NCBI GenBank assembly: GCA_016793065.1
Contig: JAEULV010000019.1
Location: forward strand, 1-36,938
Direction: 5' to 3'
DNA: 36,938 nucleotides
Source of the DNA: Hyphomicrobiaceae bacterium
GTDB taxonomy: Bacteria > Pseudomonadota > Alphaproteobacteria > Rhizobiales > Ancalomicrobiaceae
Below the pieces are notes generated by a model, which saw only the letters and a list, made by a program, of their open reading frames with translations, did not search any database and had not been told where the DNA came from. Positions 26,897-36,938 of the stretch are shown here, piece by piece. A program made the position numbers and the translations under genes. Numbering within the stretch: position 1 is the first letter of the stretch; every line of letters begins with the position of its first letter.

Positions 26897-27134
26897 CGCG
26901 GCGCGTGGCAGGATTAGCGGTTAACCCGGTTCGACCGCCAGAGCGAAATAGACTACCGGCCAGACAGGCCCTACCGGCCGCGCGCCGGAACGGCGGCGAC
27001 CGGGGCAACATTATAGCTGCGGCGAAGGCGCCGACGCGCCCGGCCACTGAGGACACGCGAATTTCTCGTCTGTATCAGAGGCATGAGGCATTCGCGCCAG
27101 AAATGCCATCGGTCATTTTCAATGCTTGATGGTA

Positions 27135-27902
27135 TTATAGCGGATCCAGCAAGATCTCGCGGTAGAACAGGGCCTTGGCAACGGTCTCGACCCGGTTGCT
27201 CGACTGCAGCTTGCGCTGGCAGTTCGTGATATGGACATTTACGGTATTTGTCGAGATCGACAGCAACTCGGCGATTCGCTCGGAACTGTTGCCACGGGCG
27301 GCTCCCTCAAGGACCCGGCGCTCCTGATTGGTGAGCGAATCCGACTTGAACTTGGCGTTCTGGTTCAGATGGAAGAACGTGCCGACCAGTTCACGCATCA
27401 TCAACTCGACTTCGAGTAAGTCCCGCGCCGTGGGATCGGGGCCGGTACCGCAAGCAATGAATGCCAGCCGCTTCAGCGGATAATCAAACAGAGGCACGAC
27501 CACACCGTGCCCGAACCGGAATGCCTCGACGATTTGCTCAAAGGCCTCCGCCCGCTCACGATCCGCGCAATAGTTGATGCACTCAATGCGCGAAACAGGA
27601 CGCCCAAGCTTCAACAAGGCAATCTGATGATTATCATACTTGAATAATTCAAGTCTATGATACTCTTCGCAGAATTCCGGCTCGATCGTATTCAGAATGG
27701 TGAGCGGATTTTGCGGACCACCGGGGAGTGGAATCTGTGTCAACAAGCATTGATGCCAGCCACGATTTGTAAAATAGTATGCACATTGCGGCAGAAGCCG
27801 ATCGAAATCGGCATAACTACCTTCCTCCCGAATCTGTCGGAGGCGATCCATCAGCGTCTGCATGGACCAAACACATAGCAAGTTTTGCAACCCAAGCAAC
27901 AT
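27135..27902 (-). CDS. LuxR-family regulator with autoinducer-binding-type domain (LuxR solo)
   Basis: This 255-residue regulator has an N-terminal autoinducer-binding-like domain (about 25-180) and a C-terminal LuxR HTH (190-232). In the HTH, E194, I-A-E-L-L, T-V-N-V-H and K-L all fit the family. The ligand domain keeps the general spacing, including Asp90 in K-Y-D-N-H where TraR-type proteins have D-P. The following Pro is Asn, and the P-x-x-W segment reads P-V-S-R-I-E-C-I, without tryptophan. No luxI lies nearby, so this is a solo receptor whose ligand may not be a typical acyl-homoserine lactone. GC is well below the flanking genes, which suggests acquisition by transfer. The start is uncertain: 27902, 27863 and 27851 are possible and none has a good ribosome-binding site. 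Confidence 0.85.
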   Translation of the reverse strand: MLLGLQNLLCVWSMQTLMDRLRQIREEGSYADFDRLLPQCAYYFTNRGWHQCLLTQIPLPGGPQNPLTILNTIEPEFCEEYHRLELFKYDNHQIALLKLGRPVSRIECINYCADRERAEAFEQIVEAFRFGHGVVVPLFDYPLKRLAFIACGTGPDPTARDLLEVELMMRELVGTFFHLNQNAKFKSDSLTNQERRVLEGAARGNSSERIAELLSISTNTVNVHITNCQRKLQSSNRVETVAKALFYREILLDPL

Positions 27903-28427
27903 AAATCGGATTTTTCACACTAATTTGGACTCAATTTTATACCCAGACGTTCATCATCGCGACTGCTGGTTATTTTATGAGTGTGCAATTGTGTGCAACG
28001 GTCGCAAGCTGCTTGATTTCAATTTCACTCCATAGCTTAAATTTCGCAGATATAAGCAAAACTTCAGTATCAATCGAAGTTACATCTGCTTATTTTTGAA
28101 ATTATAATGATAACATCGACATTTAATTGAGAACTTAATATATTTTCTTTTTGTACATTCTTGTGATTATTGCTAGCTGCATAGTGACTGGATTCATACA
28201 CGCAAAACAGCCAGACTTGAGAGCAGTGCCGTCCTGGTTGTCGTGTCAGGAAGAGGCTTGTTGCCGACAATATGCATCGAACGAACCGATGATTCCGGTC
28301 GGGCCGGCCCGTCTTCGGGCTGTGAGCGGAGCGAAATCAGCGACCGCACCACTGCCGAAAGCGGCGGCAGGCTCCAGGCGATATTACGCCGAACGACCGA
28401 AGCGGCGGGTCCGACCGACGGCCGACG
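27903..28427. other. 525-base AT-rich intergenic region
   Basis: 27903-28250 is strongly AT-rich compared with the rest of the window, and GC rises again from about 28250. It should contain the LuxR-gene promoter on the minus strand. GTGTGCAA occurs twice, at 27981-27988 and 27991-27998. GCCCG/CGGGC (28307-28320) is a small hairpin. A 66-codon minus-strand frame (28070-28270) has no supporting features. I see no mobile-element remnant. Confidence 0.5.
27981..27998. repeat. Tandem GTGTGCAA repeat upstream of the LuxR gene
   Basis: Two copies of GTGTGCAA start ten bases apart (27981 and 27991), roughly one helical turn, about 80-95 bases upstream of the LuxR gene. The spacing places both on the same DNA face, as expected for a regulator site. 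The binding protein is unknown. Confidence 0.4.
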
Positions 28428-29753
28428 CTATTCGCGCAGGGCGTTGTCGCGCAGCTTGCGCACCGGGCGCAGCAGATAGTCGAGGACGGTGTGGCGGCCG
28501 ACGAGGATGTCGACGTCGGCGAGCATGCCGGGGACGACCGGGCGCTTGGGGCCGAGATCGGAGGCGCCGGCCTCGAGCCGGACGCGGAAATACGGCTGGC
28601 CGCGTTCGTCTTGCAGGGCGTCGGGAGAGATTTCCACCACCTTGCCCTTCAGGCCGCCATAGACCGAGTATTCGTAGGCGCTGATCTTGACCACCGCCGG
28701 CAGGCCTGGCCAGACTTCGGCGCGATCGGCGGGCGAGAGCTTTGCCTCGACGGCGATGTTGACGTCGGTCGGCACCAGCTGCGCCAGCGGCTCGCCGCCC
28801 TTGACGACGCCGCCGATGGTGGAGACGAACAGCTTGTTGACGATGCCGGAGATCGGCGCGGTGATCTCGGAGCGCACCGAGCGATCCTGCAGGGCGGCGA
28901 CGGCCTCGTTCAGCTTGGAAATCGACAGCTCGATGTCGGCGCGTTCCTTCTCGGCCTCGGCGCGGAAGCGCAGGCGGGCCTCGGTCTGGCGGCGCGAGCC
29001 TTCGCTGATCGCGGCTTCCGAGCGGGGGATGTCGTGGACGAGGTCGGAGATCTTGCTGTCGATCTGCTGCAGGGCACGTTCGTTTTCGATCAGTTCGTTG
29101 GCGGAGACGGCGCCGACCTTGGCAAGGCGGCGCATGCGCTCGACCCGCTCAAGCACGAAGGCGCGCTCGCGGTTGGTGTTGGCGTAGCGCGACTTCAGTT
29201 CCGATAGTTCGAGTTGCTTCTGGCGCAACTGATCCTCGAGGATGGCGAGCTGTTCGCGCAGATTGATCAGGCGGGAGCGGAACAGGCTTTCCTCGCGGGC
29301 GACGATGTCGGGCCAGTTCTCCTTCATCGCCTGAGGAAAGTCGACCTCGTCGCCGCCTCGGGTCTCGGCGTCGAGGCGCAGAAGCCGCACGGTCTTGGCC
29401 TCGATCTCCAGCTTGGCCTGGCGCAATTCGGCGCGGGCGAAGGAATTCTCGATGCGCATCAGCGACGCGCCCTTGGCGACGATGTCGCCTTCCTTGACCA
29501 GAATCTCCTGAACGATGCCGCCCTCGAGGTGCTGGACCACCTGGTTCTGCAATTGCGGAATGACGCGACCGGCGCCGCGGGTGACCTTGTCGACCTCGGT
29601 CAACGCCATCCAGGTGATGAGCGAAAACAGGCCGCCGGCGACGGCATAGATGAAGACCGTGTGGGTGCGCGAGGTGATGCGGTCGACCTGGCGCGGATAG
29701 GGCAGGCGCGGTACCGGGGCGGCGCGGGAATGTTCCGGAGTGTGATCGGTCAT
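28428..29753 (-). CDS. Type I secretion membrane fusion protein (HlyD/PrtE family)
   Basis: This 441-residue periplasmic adaptor links an inner-membrane ABC exporter to TolC in type I secretion. It has a short cytoplasmic N-terminus, one membrane helix (about 33-51) and the family motif V-T-R-G-A-G-R-V-I-P with V-Q-H-L-E-G-G-I-V (57-81). A long alpha-helical coiled-coil hairpin (about 105-290) is followed by the beta-barrel region with I-T-A-P-I-S-G-I-V and V-V-P-G-M-L-A-D-V. It is divergent from the ABC exporter gene (start 29913) across 159 bases, whereas the two are usually in one operon. No TolC homologue or RTX substrate is in the window. Confidence 0.93.
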   Translation of the reverse strand: MTDHTPEHSRAAPVPRLPYPRQVDRITSRTHTVFIYAVAGGLFSLITWMALTEVDKVTRGAGRVIPQLQNQVVQHLEGGIVQEILVKEGDIVAKGASLMRIENSFARAELRQAKLEIEAKTVRLLRLDAETRGGDEVDFPQAMKENWPDIVAREESLFRSRLINLREQLAILEDQLRQKQLELSELKSRYANTNRERAFVLERVERMRRLAKVGAVSANELIENERALQQIDSKISDLVHDIPRSEAAISEGSRRQTEARLRFRAEAEKERADIELSISKLNEAVAALQDRSVRSEITAPISGIVNKLFVSTIGGVVKGGEPLAQLVPTDVNIAVEAKLSPADRAEVWPGLPAVVKISAYEYSVYGGLKGKVVEISPDALQDERGQPYFRVRLEAGASDLGPKRPVVPGMLADVDILVGRHTVLDYLLRPVRKLRDNALRE

Positions 29754-29840
29754 GGCGGCTTTCGACTGATCCCGGGCCGGCGCGGGGCGGTTTCCGCGCC
29801 TTCCAGCCCAAATTCACCATCGTCGCGCAAGCGTTTACGG

Positions 29841-29852
29841 AGCGTTAACGCT
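29841..29852. promoter_or_regulatory. Perfect palindrome between the divergent secretion genes
   Basis: AGCGTTAACGCT is a perfect 12-base palindrome in the 159-base gap between hlyD-like and ABC-exporter genes. GCGTTTACG just upstream (29830-29838) is a near repeat of its left arm plus centre. This is a good candidate operator serving both promoters. Confidence 0.45.
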
Positions 29853-29912
29853 AATCGGGCCAGATCCTCAAAGTGGTGAATTTCGGTTGATTTGCCGGGA
29901 CGGAGTGGTCTG

Positions 29913-32138
29913 GTGACCTTGCCCAAAGCGATTGCGGATCTGATGGCGCGGGCCCGGATGTCGCGGGAGACGCCGCTTGCGGCAGCGTCCGCGCCGCCGG
30001 CCGGCGATCGAATCGTCGGCGACCATCCGGTGGCGAACCTGCGGCGACTGGCCGACGAATGGCGCGGCAGCGACCGCAACGCCGTCGAGGTCGAGCGGGC
30101 ACCGCTTTCCGACGAGATCCCGACGCCGGCGGCGATGTCGGCGGCGGCCGACGATCTGGCGCTCGACGTGACGCCGTGCTCGCGCTCGATCCAGTCGCTT
30201 AAGGCGCGGGACCTGCCCTGCGTGGTGCTGCTGAAAACCGGCGGCAGCGTGCTGGTGAAGCGCGAGGGGCCGGCCGACGACGAATTCGTCTGCGATCTCG
30301 CCGGGCGCACCCGCATCGTCGCCAAGGCGGAGCTGGCGGCGGAGCATTCGGGAACGGTGTTCCTGGTGCGGCCGAAGGAAACCGACACGCGGGAGACTTC
30401 CGAGGAGCGCTCGGGCGTGCCGGTGAAGTCGCCGAGCCTGTTGCGGCGCATCTTCGAGATGACCCTGGCCGAACAGCGGCCGCTGATCCTGCGGCTGTTG
30501 CTGGCGGCCGGCATTTCCAACCTGCTGATGATGACGCTGCCGATGTTCACCATGGCGGTCTATGACCGGGTGGTGCCGCATCTGGCGATGGAGACGCTGT
30601 GGGCGCTGACCATCGGCATCACCATCGCGCTCTGCGTCGATCTCGCCGTGCGCTATGTGCGGCTGCGGCTGGTCGACGCGGTCGGGCTGACGGTCAGCAC
30701 CGGGTTGCAGGCCTCACTCTACCGGCGGCTGATGGGGCTGCCGCTTTCGGATGCGCCGCGCACGTCCGGCGCCATCGCCAACCAGATGCGCGACATCGAC
30801 GCGATCTGCCAGGCGGTGCCGCAGGTGATGGTGGCGCTGGCGGTCGATCTGCCGTTCCTGGTGCTGGTGCTGGCGATGATGATCGCCATCGGCGGGCCGG
30901 TGGTGCTGGCGCCGCTGATCGGGCTCGCGGTGCTGGCGGTGGTCTACGGCGTCGTCCACGTCAAGGGCCGGGCACATGTGATGCGGGCGGCGGAGCTGTC
31001 GCAGATCCAGTCGAACCAGTTGATCGAGACCGTCGCGGCGCTGCCGACGGTGAAGACGACCTCGGCGGAACAGCGGCTGCTGCAGCGCTGGGAGACCATT
31101 TGCGACGAGTCCGCCTATGCCTCGCACCGCAACCGCACCTGGAGCGGGTTCGCCGGGCAGGCGTCCTACATCATTTCCCAGGCGATCGTCGTCGGCGTCG
31201 TGGTGATCTCGGTCTACCGGATCGCCGACGGCCTGATGAGCGTCGGCGCGCTCGCCGCCTGCACGCTGCTGGTGGGGCGCGGCGTGACGCCGCTGGTGCA
31301 GCTGGTGGCGCTGGCCGACAAGGTCACCCACCTCGCCCGCGCCGCCGAACTGGTCGACCGGCTGCTGACGGCCAGGCTGGAAACCGGCGGCGATTCGGCC
31401 CGCGGCGATGCCCGGGCGATCAAGGGCGACATCGCGATCTCGAATGTCAGCTTCGCCTATCCGGGCGAGGCCAATCCGGCGCTGTCGAACATCTCGCTGA
31501 CGATCCGGCCGGGCGAAAAGGTCGGGGTGATCGGCCGGGTCGGATCGGGCAAGTCGACGCTGCTGCAGATGCTGGTGCGGCTGGTCGAGCCGACCTCGGG
31601 CAATATCTCGATCGACGGCGCCGACATCCGCCAGTTCGCGCCGCAGGCGCTGCGTCAGGCCGTCGGCCTGCTGCAGCAGGACGCGGCGCTGTTCGACGAT
31701 ACGCTGCGCGCCAATATCGGCTTCGGGCTGGCCAGCGCGACGCAGGCGGCGTTCGACATGGCGACGCGAATCTCCGGCATCAAGGAGTTCGCCGACCGGC
31801 ATCCGCGCGGCTACGACATGCGCGTCGGTCCGCGCGGCGAGCGGCTGTCGGGCGGCGAGCGGCAGGCGGTGGCGCTGGCGCGGGTGCTGCTCGGCCAGCC
31901 GCAGGTGCTGATCCTCGACGAGCCGACGGCCTCGATGGACAATACCTCGGAGGCGCGGCTGATCCGCGATCTCAAGGTGCATCTCGCCGACCGCACGCTG
32001 ATCGTTTCGACCCACCGGGCGGCGGTGCTGTCGCTGGTCGACCGCATCGTCTGGATCGAGGGCGGCAAGGTGGTGGCCGACGGGCCGCGCGCCGAAGTGA
32101 TGGCCCGCCTCACCGGCGGCGCCCAGAAGAGCGCCTGA
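29913..32138 (+). CDS. Type I secretion ABC transporter/ATPase (LapB-like)
   Basis: This inner-membrane exporter of about 741 residues powers secretion of large repeat adhesins or RTX-type proteins. An N-terminal C39-peptidase-like region (about 55-150) keeps the L-P-C-V-V-L-L-K-T-G core but lacks a recognisable catalytic Cys/His pair, so it should bind rather than cut substrate. Six membrane helices span about 190-470. The nucleotide-binding domain has Walker A G-R-V-G-S-G-K-S (541-548), signature L-S-G-G-E-R-Q (about 645), Walker B V-L-I-L-D-E-P (about 665) and the H-loop S-T-H-R. I prefer GTG 29913, which has GGAG seven bases upstream, over TTG 29892. Confidence 0.92.
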   Translation: MTLPKAIADLMARARMSRETPLAAASAPPAGDRIVGDHPVANLRRLADEWRGSDRNAVEVERAPLSDEIPTPAAMSAAADDLALDVTPCSRSIQSLKARDLPCVVLLKTGGSVLVKREGPADDEFVCDLAGRTRIVAKAELAAEHSGTVFLVRPKETDTRETSEERSGVPVKSPSLLRRIFEMTLAEQRPLILRLLLAAGISNLLMMTLPMFTMAVYDRVVPHLAMETLWALTIGITIALCVDLAVRYVRLRLVDAVGLTVSTGLQASLYRRLMGLPLSDAPRTSGAIANQMRDIDAICQAVPQVMVALAVDLPFLVLVLAMMIAIGGPVVLAPLIGLAVLAVVYGVVHVKGRAHVMRAAELSQIQSNQLIETVAALPTVKTTSAEQRLLQRWETICDESAYASHRNRTWSGFAGQASYIISQAIVVGVVVISVYRIADGLMSVGALAACTLLVGRGVTPLVQLVALADKVTHLARAAELVDRLLTARLETGGDSARGDARAIKGDIAISNVSFAYPGEANPALSNISLTIRPGEKVGVIGRVGSGKSTLLQMLVRLVEPTSGNISIDGADIRQFAPQALRQAVGLLQQDAALFDDTLRANIGFGLASATQAAFDMATRISGIKEFADRHPRGYDMRVGPRGERLSGGERQAVALARVLLGQPQVLILDEPTASMDNTSEARLIRDLKVHLADRTLIVSTHRAAVLSLVDRIVWIEGGKVVADGPRAEVMARLTGGAQKSA

Positions 32139-32272
32139 CGGCCGACGCGATCCGGCGAAAGGCGCGCCTCATGCCGGAGGCCGAGGGCGCTGATGCGCCA
32201 TGCTTCCGAGGAACGGCGAATTTCCCATCCGCATCGGCAGACATGGGAAGTTCGGCTCGGGAATTCCAGCCG

Positions 32273-33208
32273 TCATTCGGAACGGTTGCGGCGGAAGCGC
32301 GGGCTTGCCTCGGCCTGGTCGCGGCCATCGCCGGCCCAGGTGCCATCGTTCCACAATCGCGCCAGTCCCTCGCGGTAACTCGGGGCAACAAGTTCGACGC
32401 CGAGCCTGTGGCGCAGCAGGCGGTTGGAGACGCGCTTGTTCTCGCCATAGAACGACCGCGCCATCGGCGTCAGCGTGGCGGGGTCGAACGGCTCCTCCGG
32501 CGGCGGGGCGACCGCCATCAACCGGGCCGCCTCGGCGACGACATCCTGCGGCGGGGCCGGCTCGTCGTCGGCGACATTGACGATGCCGTCGAAGCGGGCG
32601 GCGAAGGCGGCGTCGACGGCGGCGGCGATATCGGCGACATGGATTCGGTTGAACACCTGCCCCGGTTTGACCAGGCGGCGGGCGCTCCCGGTGGCGAGAT
32701 TGACGAAGGCGTTGCGGCCGGGGCCATAGATGCCGGCGAGGCGCAGGTGGCAGACCGGCGCGGCGAATTCAGCGCCCAGCGCCGACCAGGCCCGCTCGGC
32801 GGCGAGCCGCCAGATCGAGCGCTGCGAAACCGGCCGGCACTCCGTCGCCTCGTCGACCCAGGCGCCGTGGTGATCGCCATAGACGCCGACGGTGGAGAGA
32901 TAACCGATCCACGGGCTGTCCGGACGGGACAGGCCGCAGCGGATGGCATCGGCATGGGCGGCGAGGAGCGGATCGCCGGCGGCGTCCGGCGCGGCCGAGA
33001 CGAGAACGAGGTCGGCGGCGGTGACGGCCGCCTCGATGCGGCGGGCGGTGTCAGCGGTGCCGAGCGGGATCGGCTCAATGCCAGCCGCGGCAAGCGCGGC
33101 GGCGGCTTCCGGCCGGCGGACGGTGGCGCGGACATGCGCGAGGCGCGGCGCCAGCCGATCGAGCGTCCAGCGCGCCGAATAGCCGAGCCCGATGACGAAA
33201 ACCTCCAT
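32273..33208 (-). CDS. SDR-family NAD(P)-dependent oxidoreductase/epimerase-like protein
   Basis: This 311-residue protein has an extended short-chain dehydrogenase fold. The nucleotide motif G-L-G-Y-S-A lies at 7-12, and there is a Y-L-S-T-V-G-V-Y-G strand near 100. L-R-L-A-G-I-Y-G-P-G-R-N resembles NAD-dependent epimerases of the YeeZ group. A canonical YxxxK is not evident: the expected place reads R-S-I-W-R-L-A-A-E, so catalysis may be atypical. The ATG at 33208 follows a strong GGGGAGGGGG ribosome-binding site. It is the last gene after aroA and queG on the same strand, separated from queG by 119 bases. The substrate is unknown. Confidence 0.83.
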   Translation of the reverse strand: MEVFVIGLGYSARWTLDRLAPRLAHVRATVRRPEAAAALAAAGIEPIPLGTADTARRIEAAVTAADLVLVSAAPDAAGDPLLAAHADAIRCGLSRPDSPWIGYLSTVGVYGDHHGAWVDEATECRPVSQRSIWRLAAERAWSALGAEFAAPVCHLRLAGIYGPGRNAFVNLATGSARRLVKPGQVFNRIHVADIAAAVDAAFAARFDGIVNVADDEPAPPQDVVAEAARLMAVAPPPEEPFDPATLTPMARSFYGENKRVSNRLLRHRLGVELVAPSYREGLARLWNDGTWAGDGRDQAEASPRFRRNRSE

Positions 33209-33217
33209 GTCCCCCTC

Positions 33218-33237
33218 CCCTGCCCTGCCCTGCCCTA
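33218..33237. repeat. Pentanucleotide CCCTG tandem repeat before the SDR gene
   Basis: CCCTG is repeated three times from 33218, with a fourth imperfect copy (CCCTA) ending at 33237. On the transcript it lies just 5' of the ribosome-binding site of the SDR gene. Slippage here would change leader length but not reading frame. Confidence 0.6.
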
Positions 33238-33327
33238 TTCTGCCAGCGTCCGGCGCCTTGCCCGCCGGTCGATCGCAACCGCCGGCGCGCGACCGTCGTC
33301 ACGCGATCGCCGGCGCGGGTCGCGGCC

Positions 33328-34512
33328 TCAGGCCGATGCCGGCGCGATGGCGAGGCGCCATTCCTCCAGCACCATCGGCTCGGCTTCCCCTGACATATAG
33401 GTCGCGGCGAGGGCCTGACATCGCTCAAGCGACACAATATGCGGCAGGGCCCATGCGGCGGTGGCGCGCACCAGCGGACTTGCATCGCCGAGGCGGGCGA
33501 CGACCCCCGGCTCGAAGCGCGGATCGCGGCTGTTGGCGATGGCGATCAGGACATTGCGGACGAAGCGCTCGCGGCCGATGCGCTTGACCGGCGAGGCGGA
33601 GAACAGGGCGCGAAAGCCGGCATCGTCGAGCTCGACCAGGTCGGCCAGCGGCGGGGCGGCGAGGTCCGGGCGGGCCCGCAGGCCGATTTCGCGGGCGTCG
33701 ACGGCGAACTTGTTCCACGGGCAGACGGCGAGGCAATCGTCGCAGCCATAGATGCGGTTGCCGATCAGCGGACGCAGGTCGCGGTCGATCGGGCCGGCGT
33801 GCTCGATGGTCAGATAGGAGATGCAGCGGCGGGCATCGAGGCGGCCGGGTTGCGGCAGCGCGCCGGTCGGGCAGGCATCGAGGCAGCGGCGGCAGGCGCC
33901 GCAATGGTCGGGTTCCGCCGGGTCGGGTTCGAGATCGAGGGTGGTGAAGATCTCGGCGAGGAAGAACCAAGAGCCGAGGCGGCGCGACACCAGATTGGTA
34001 TGCTTGCCCTGCCAGCCGATGCCGGCGGCGGCGGCGATGGGCTTTTCCATCACCGGCGCGGTATCGACGAAGACCTTGACCTCGGCCTCAAGGCCGAGCG
34101 CGCCGGCGCGGGCAACCAGCCGGCCGGCCAGCTGTTTCAGCCGGCCCTTGATCAGGTCGTGATAGTCGCGGTGGCGGGCATAGACCGAGATGGCGCCGCG
34201 ATCGGGCCGGGCGTGGACAGCGCGCGGGTCGACTTCGGGTCCGTAGGTCATGGCCAGCGACAGGATCGAGCGGACATCCGGCCAGAGGACGCGCGGATCG
34301 GCGCGGCGCTCGCGGGTCTGCGCCATCCAGTGCATCGAGGCGAGGTCGCCGCGATCGAGCGCGGCGGCAAGCCGGGCGGCGAGAGCGGCCGGCAGCGCCG
34401 CCGGCGTGGTGACGCCGACGGCATCGAAGCCGAGCGCCGCCGCCTCGGCATCGATGAACGTCCGCAGGGCGCGGCGGGCGCGATCGTCGCGCTCCGACGC
34501 CGCCGCGCCCAT
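33328..34512 (-). CDS. queG: Epoxyqueuosine reductase
   Basis: QueG reduces epoxyqueuosine to queuosine at position 34 of tRNAs, using cobalamin and two [4Fe-4S] clusters. The 394-residue product has the cobalamin-domain motifs V-Y-A-R-H-R-D-Y-H and F-V-D150-T-A-P-V-M-E-K, where Asp150 is the likely proton donor. It also has G-W-Q-G-K-H-T-N. Cluster cysteines lie at C204, C207, C210 and C214, and again at C230, C257, C260 and C264. A HEAT-like C-terminal segment follows. The ATG at 34512 comes one base after the aroA stop, indicating coupling; an upstream TTG at 34536 is less likely. No other queuosine gene is in the window. Confidence 0.95.
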   Translation of the reverse strand: MGAAASERDDRARRALRTFIDAEAAALGFDAVGVTTPAALPAALAARLAAALDRGDLASMHWMAQTRERRADPRVLWPDVRSILSLAMTYGPEVDPRAVHARPDRGAISVYARHRDYHDLIKGRLKQLAGRLVARAGALGLEAEVKVFVDTAPVMEKPIAAAAGIGWQGKHTNLVSRRLGSWFFLAEIFTTLDLEPDPAEPDHCGACRRCLDACPTGALPQPGRLDARRCISYLTIEHAGPIDRDLRPLIGNRIYGCDDCLAVCPWNKFAVDAREIGLRARPDLAAPPLADLVELDDAGFRALFSASPVKRIGRERFVRNVLIAIANSRDPRFEPGVVARLGDASPLVRATAAWALPHIVSLERCQALAATYMSGEAEPMVLEEWRLAIAPASA

Positions 34513-34513
34513 C

Positions 34514-36530
<2,017 letters not shown>

Positions 36531-36938
36531 GGCGCCAGCCGTCAGGCCCGTCGGACCGGAATGCCCGTCGACCGAAGATTTTTCAAACACCCGCCGGAGC
36601 GATCCGGCGGGTGTTTTCGTCTGCTCGCCCGAGGACTGTCCGACGGGCCGGACGGGCCGGAAGCGGGCGGGGGGGGGGGAGCGGGCGGGTCGGATCGGCG
36701 GGTCTTCAGCCCCCTCGGCGGGCGTCAGCGGTCTTGCCGATTTCCCGGCATCGGCCGCAGTCACCTTCCGGAGCCAAGGCGGGTTCCCTCGCCGATCCTC
36801 ACGCCGCCGGCCGGGAGGGCAGCCTCCGACCGCGGCGCGGCTCGATCCGGCGCCGGTGCGGTGCCCGCCCGATCGCCGCCGTCGAGGTCGGCGGCAGCGA
36901 TCGGCGGCGGACGGTGTGATGTGTGCGCGCGGCCGGCG
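36531..36938. other. 408-base tail of the window
   Basis: Apart from the terminator at 36585-36619, this is GC-rich sequence with a run of eleven G residues (36669-36679). I looked for a tRNA here, since one often follows genes of this family, and found no acceptor stem or T-arm. A 102-codon plus-strand frame is Arg/Gly-rich and looks spurious. Confidence 0.5.
36585..36619 (+). terminator. Intrinsic terminator after the FYDLN-acid gene
   Basis: AAACACCCGCCGGA (36585-36598) pairs with TCCGGCGGGTGTTT (36603-36616) around a four-base GCGA loop, giving a 14-bp perfect stem. Its 3' arm runs into a short T-tract. It begins 55 bases after the stop codon. Confidence 0.85.

Larger units (their letters stand above)
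26708..27134. other. 427-base region between rpmH and the LuxR gene
   Basis: It contains the rpmH leader and promoter (up to 26896). Between about 26900 and 27134 lies the downstream flank of the LuxR gene, where GGCATT/AATGCC (27087-27107) forms a weak hairpin without a T-tract. I see no gene in the remainder. Confidence 0.6.

Noticed and set aside
28070-28270. 66-codon minus-strand frame in the AT-rich gap
   Set aside because: No ribosome-binding site, no homology, unusual composition; likely chance.
27135-28427. Insertion sequence or prophage remnant in the AT-rich patch
   Set aside because: No transposase, integrase, terminal inverted repeats or target duplication visible.
36669-36679. 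G11 homopolymer as a regulatory element
   Set aside because: Not near a coding start; could also be a sequencing-length ambiguity.
36611-36919. 102-codon frame at the window end
   Set aside because: Arg/Gly/Ser-rich and spans the G11 run; starts inside the terminator.
36620-36938. tRNA gene after the FYDLN gene
   Set aside because: No clover-leaf stems or conserved T-arm sequence found by eye.

Overview
The window is high-GC chromosomal DNA from an alphaproteobacterium, most likely a Hyphomicrobiales (Rhizobiales) member. The evidence is a class II (CP4-like) AroA, a YlxR protein fused to an L7Ae-like domain in front of infB, an FYDLN-acid protein, a LapB/PrtD-type secretion pair and an Ala/Pro-rich 1024-residue IF-2. 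Genus cannot be read from the sequence. There are 27 protein genes I can support. I see no tRNA, rRNA, CRISPR array, transposase or phage gene.

Layout. 105-3660 (+): dapD, a DUF805 membrane protein, a peptide deformylase homologue that has lost two of three metal ligands, and a DAO-type FAD oxidoreductase. 3737-7435 (-): a 66-residue protein, then a sugar operon pfkB - D-lyxose isomerase - xylulokinase. 7520-8266 (-): a PIN-domain protein and a small unrecognised partner, three bases apart. 8344-16261 (+): the translation/transcription operon rimP-nusA-ylxR-infB-rbfA-truB, with a strong promoter and a terminator-like hairpin in its leader, closed by a perfect 17-bp terminator. 16414-21286 (-): a sugar ABC-transport operon whose first gene is its probable ROK repressor, preceded by phased AT-rich palindromes. 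21675-26707 (-): a flavin amine oxidase, then engB, yidC, rnpA and rpmH, the last with a good sigma-70 promoter. 27135-27902 (-): a LuxR-type regulator in a markedly AT-richer patch. 28428-32138: a type I secretion adaptor (-) and ABC exporter (+) transcribed divergently around a perfect palindrome. 32273-35860 (-): aroA-queG-SDR. 36150-36530 (+): an FYDLN-acid zinc-ribbon protein with a strong terminator.

How it fits together. The housekeeping blocks (lysine and aromatic synthesis, ribosome maturation, membrane insertion, queuosine) are separated by accessory carbohydrate, secretion and signalling modules. The lyxose isomerase and xylulokinase together make a short route from D-lyxose to D-xylulose 5-phosphate. 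The ABC/ROK operon may import a related sugar, but the two operons share no visible operator. The observations I rate most worth following are the rimP leader attenuator candidate, the PIN-protein pair, the metal-ligand-deficient deformylase homologue, the phased operator array before the ROK gene, the LuxR solo island and the split type I secretion locus.
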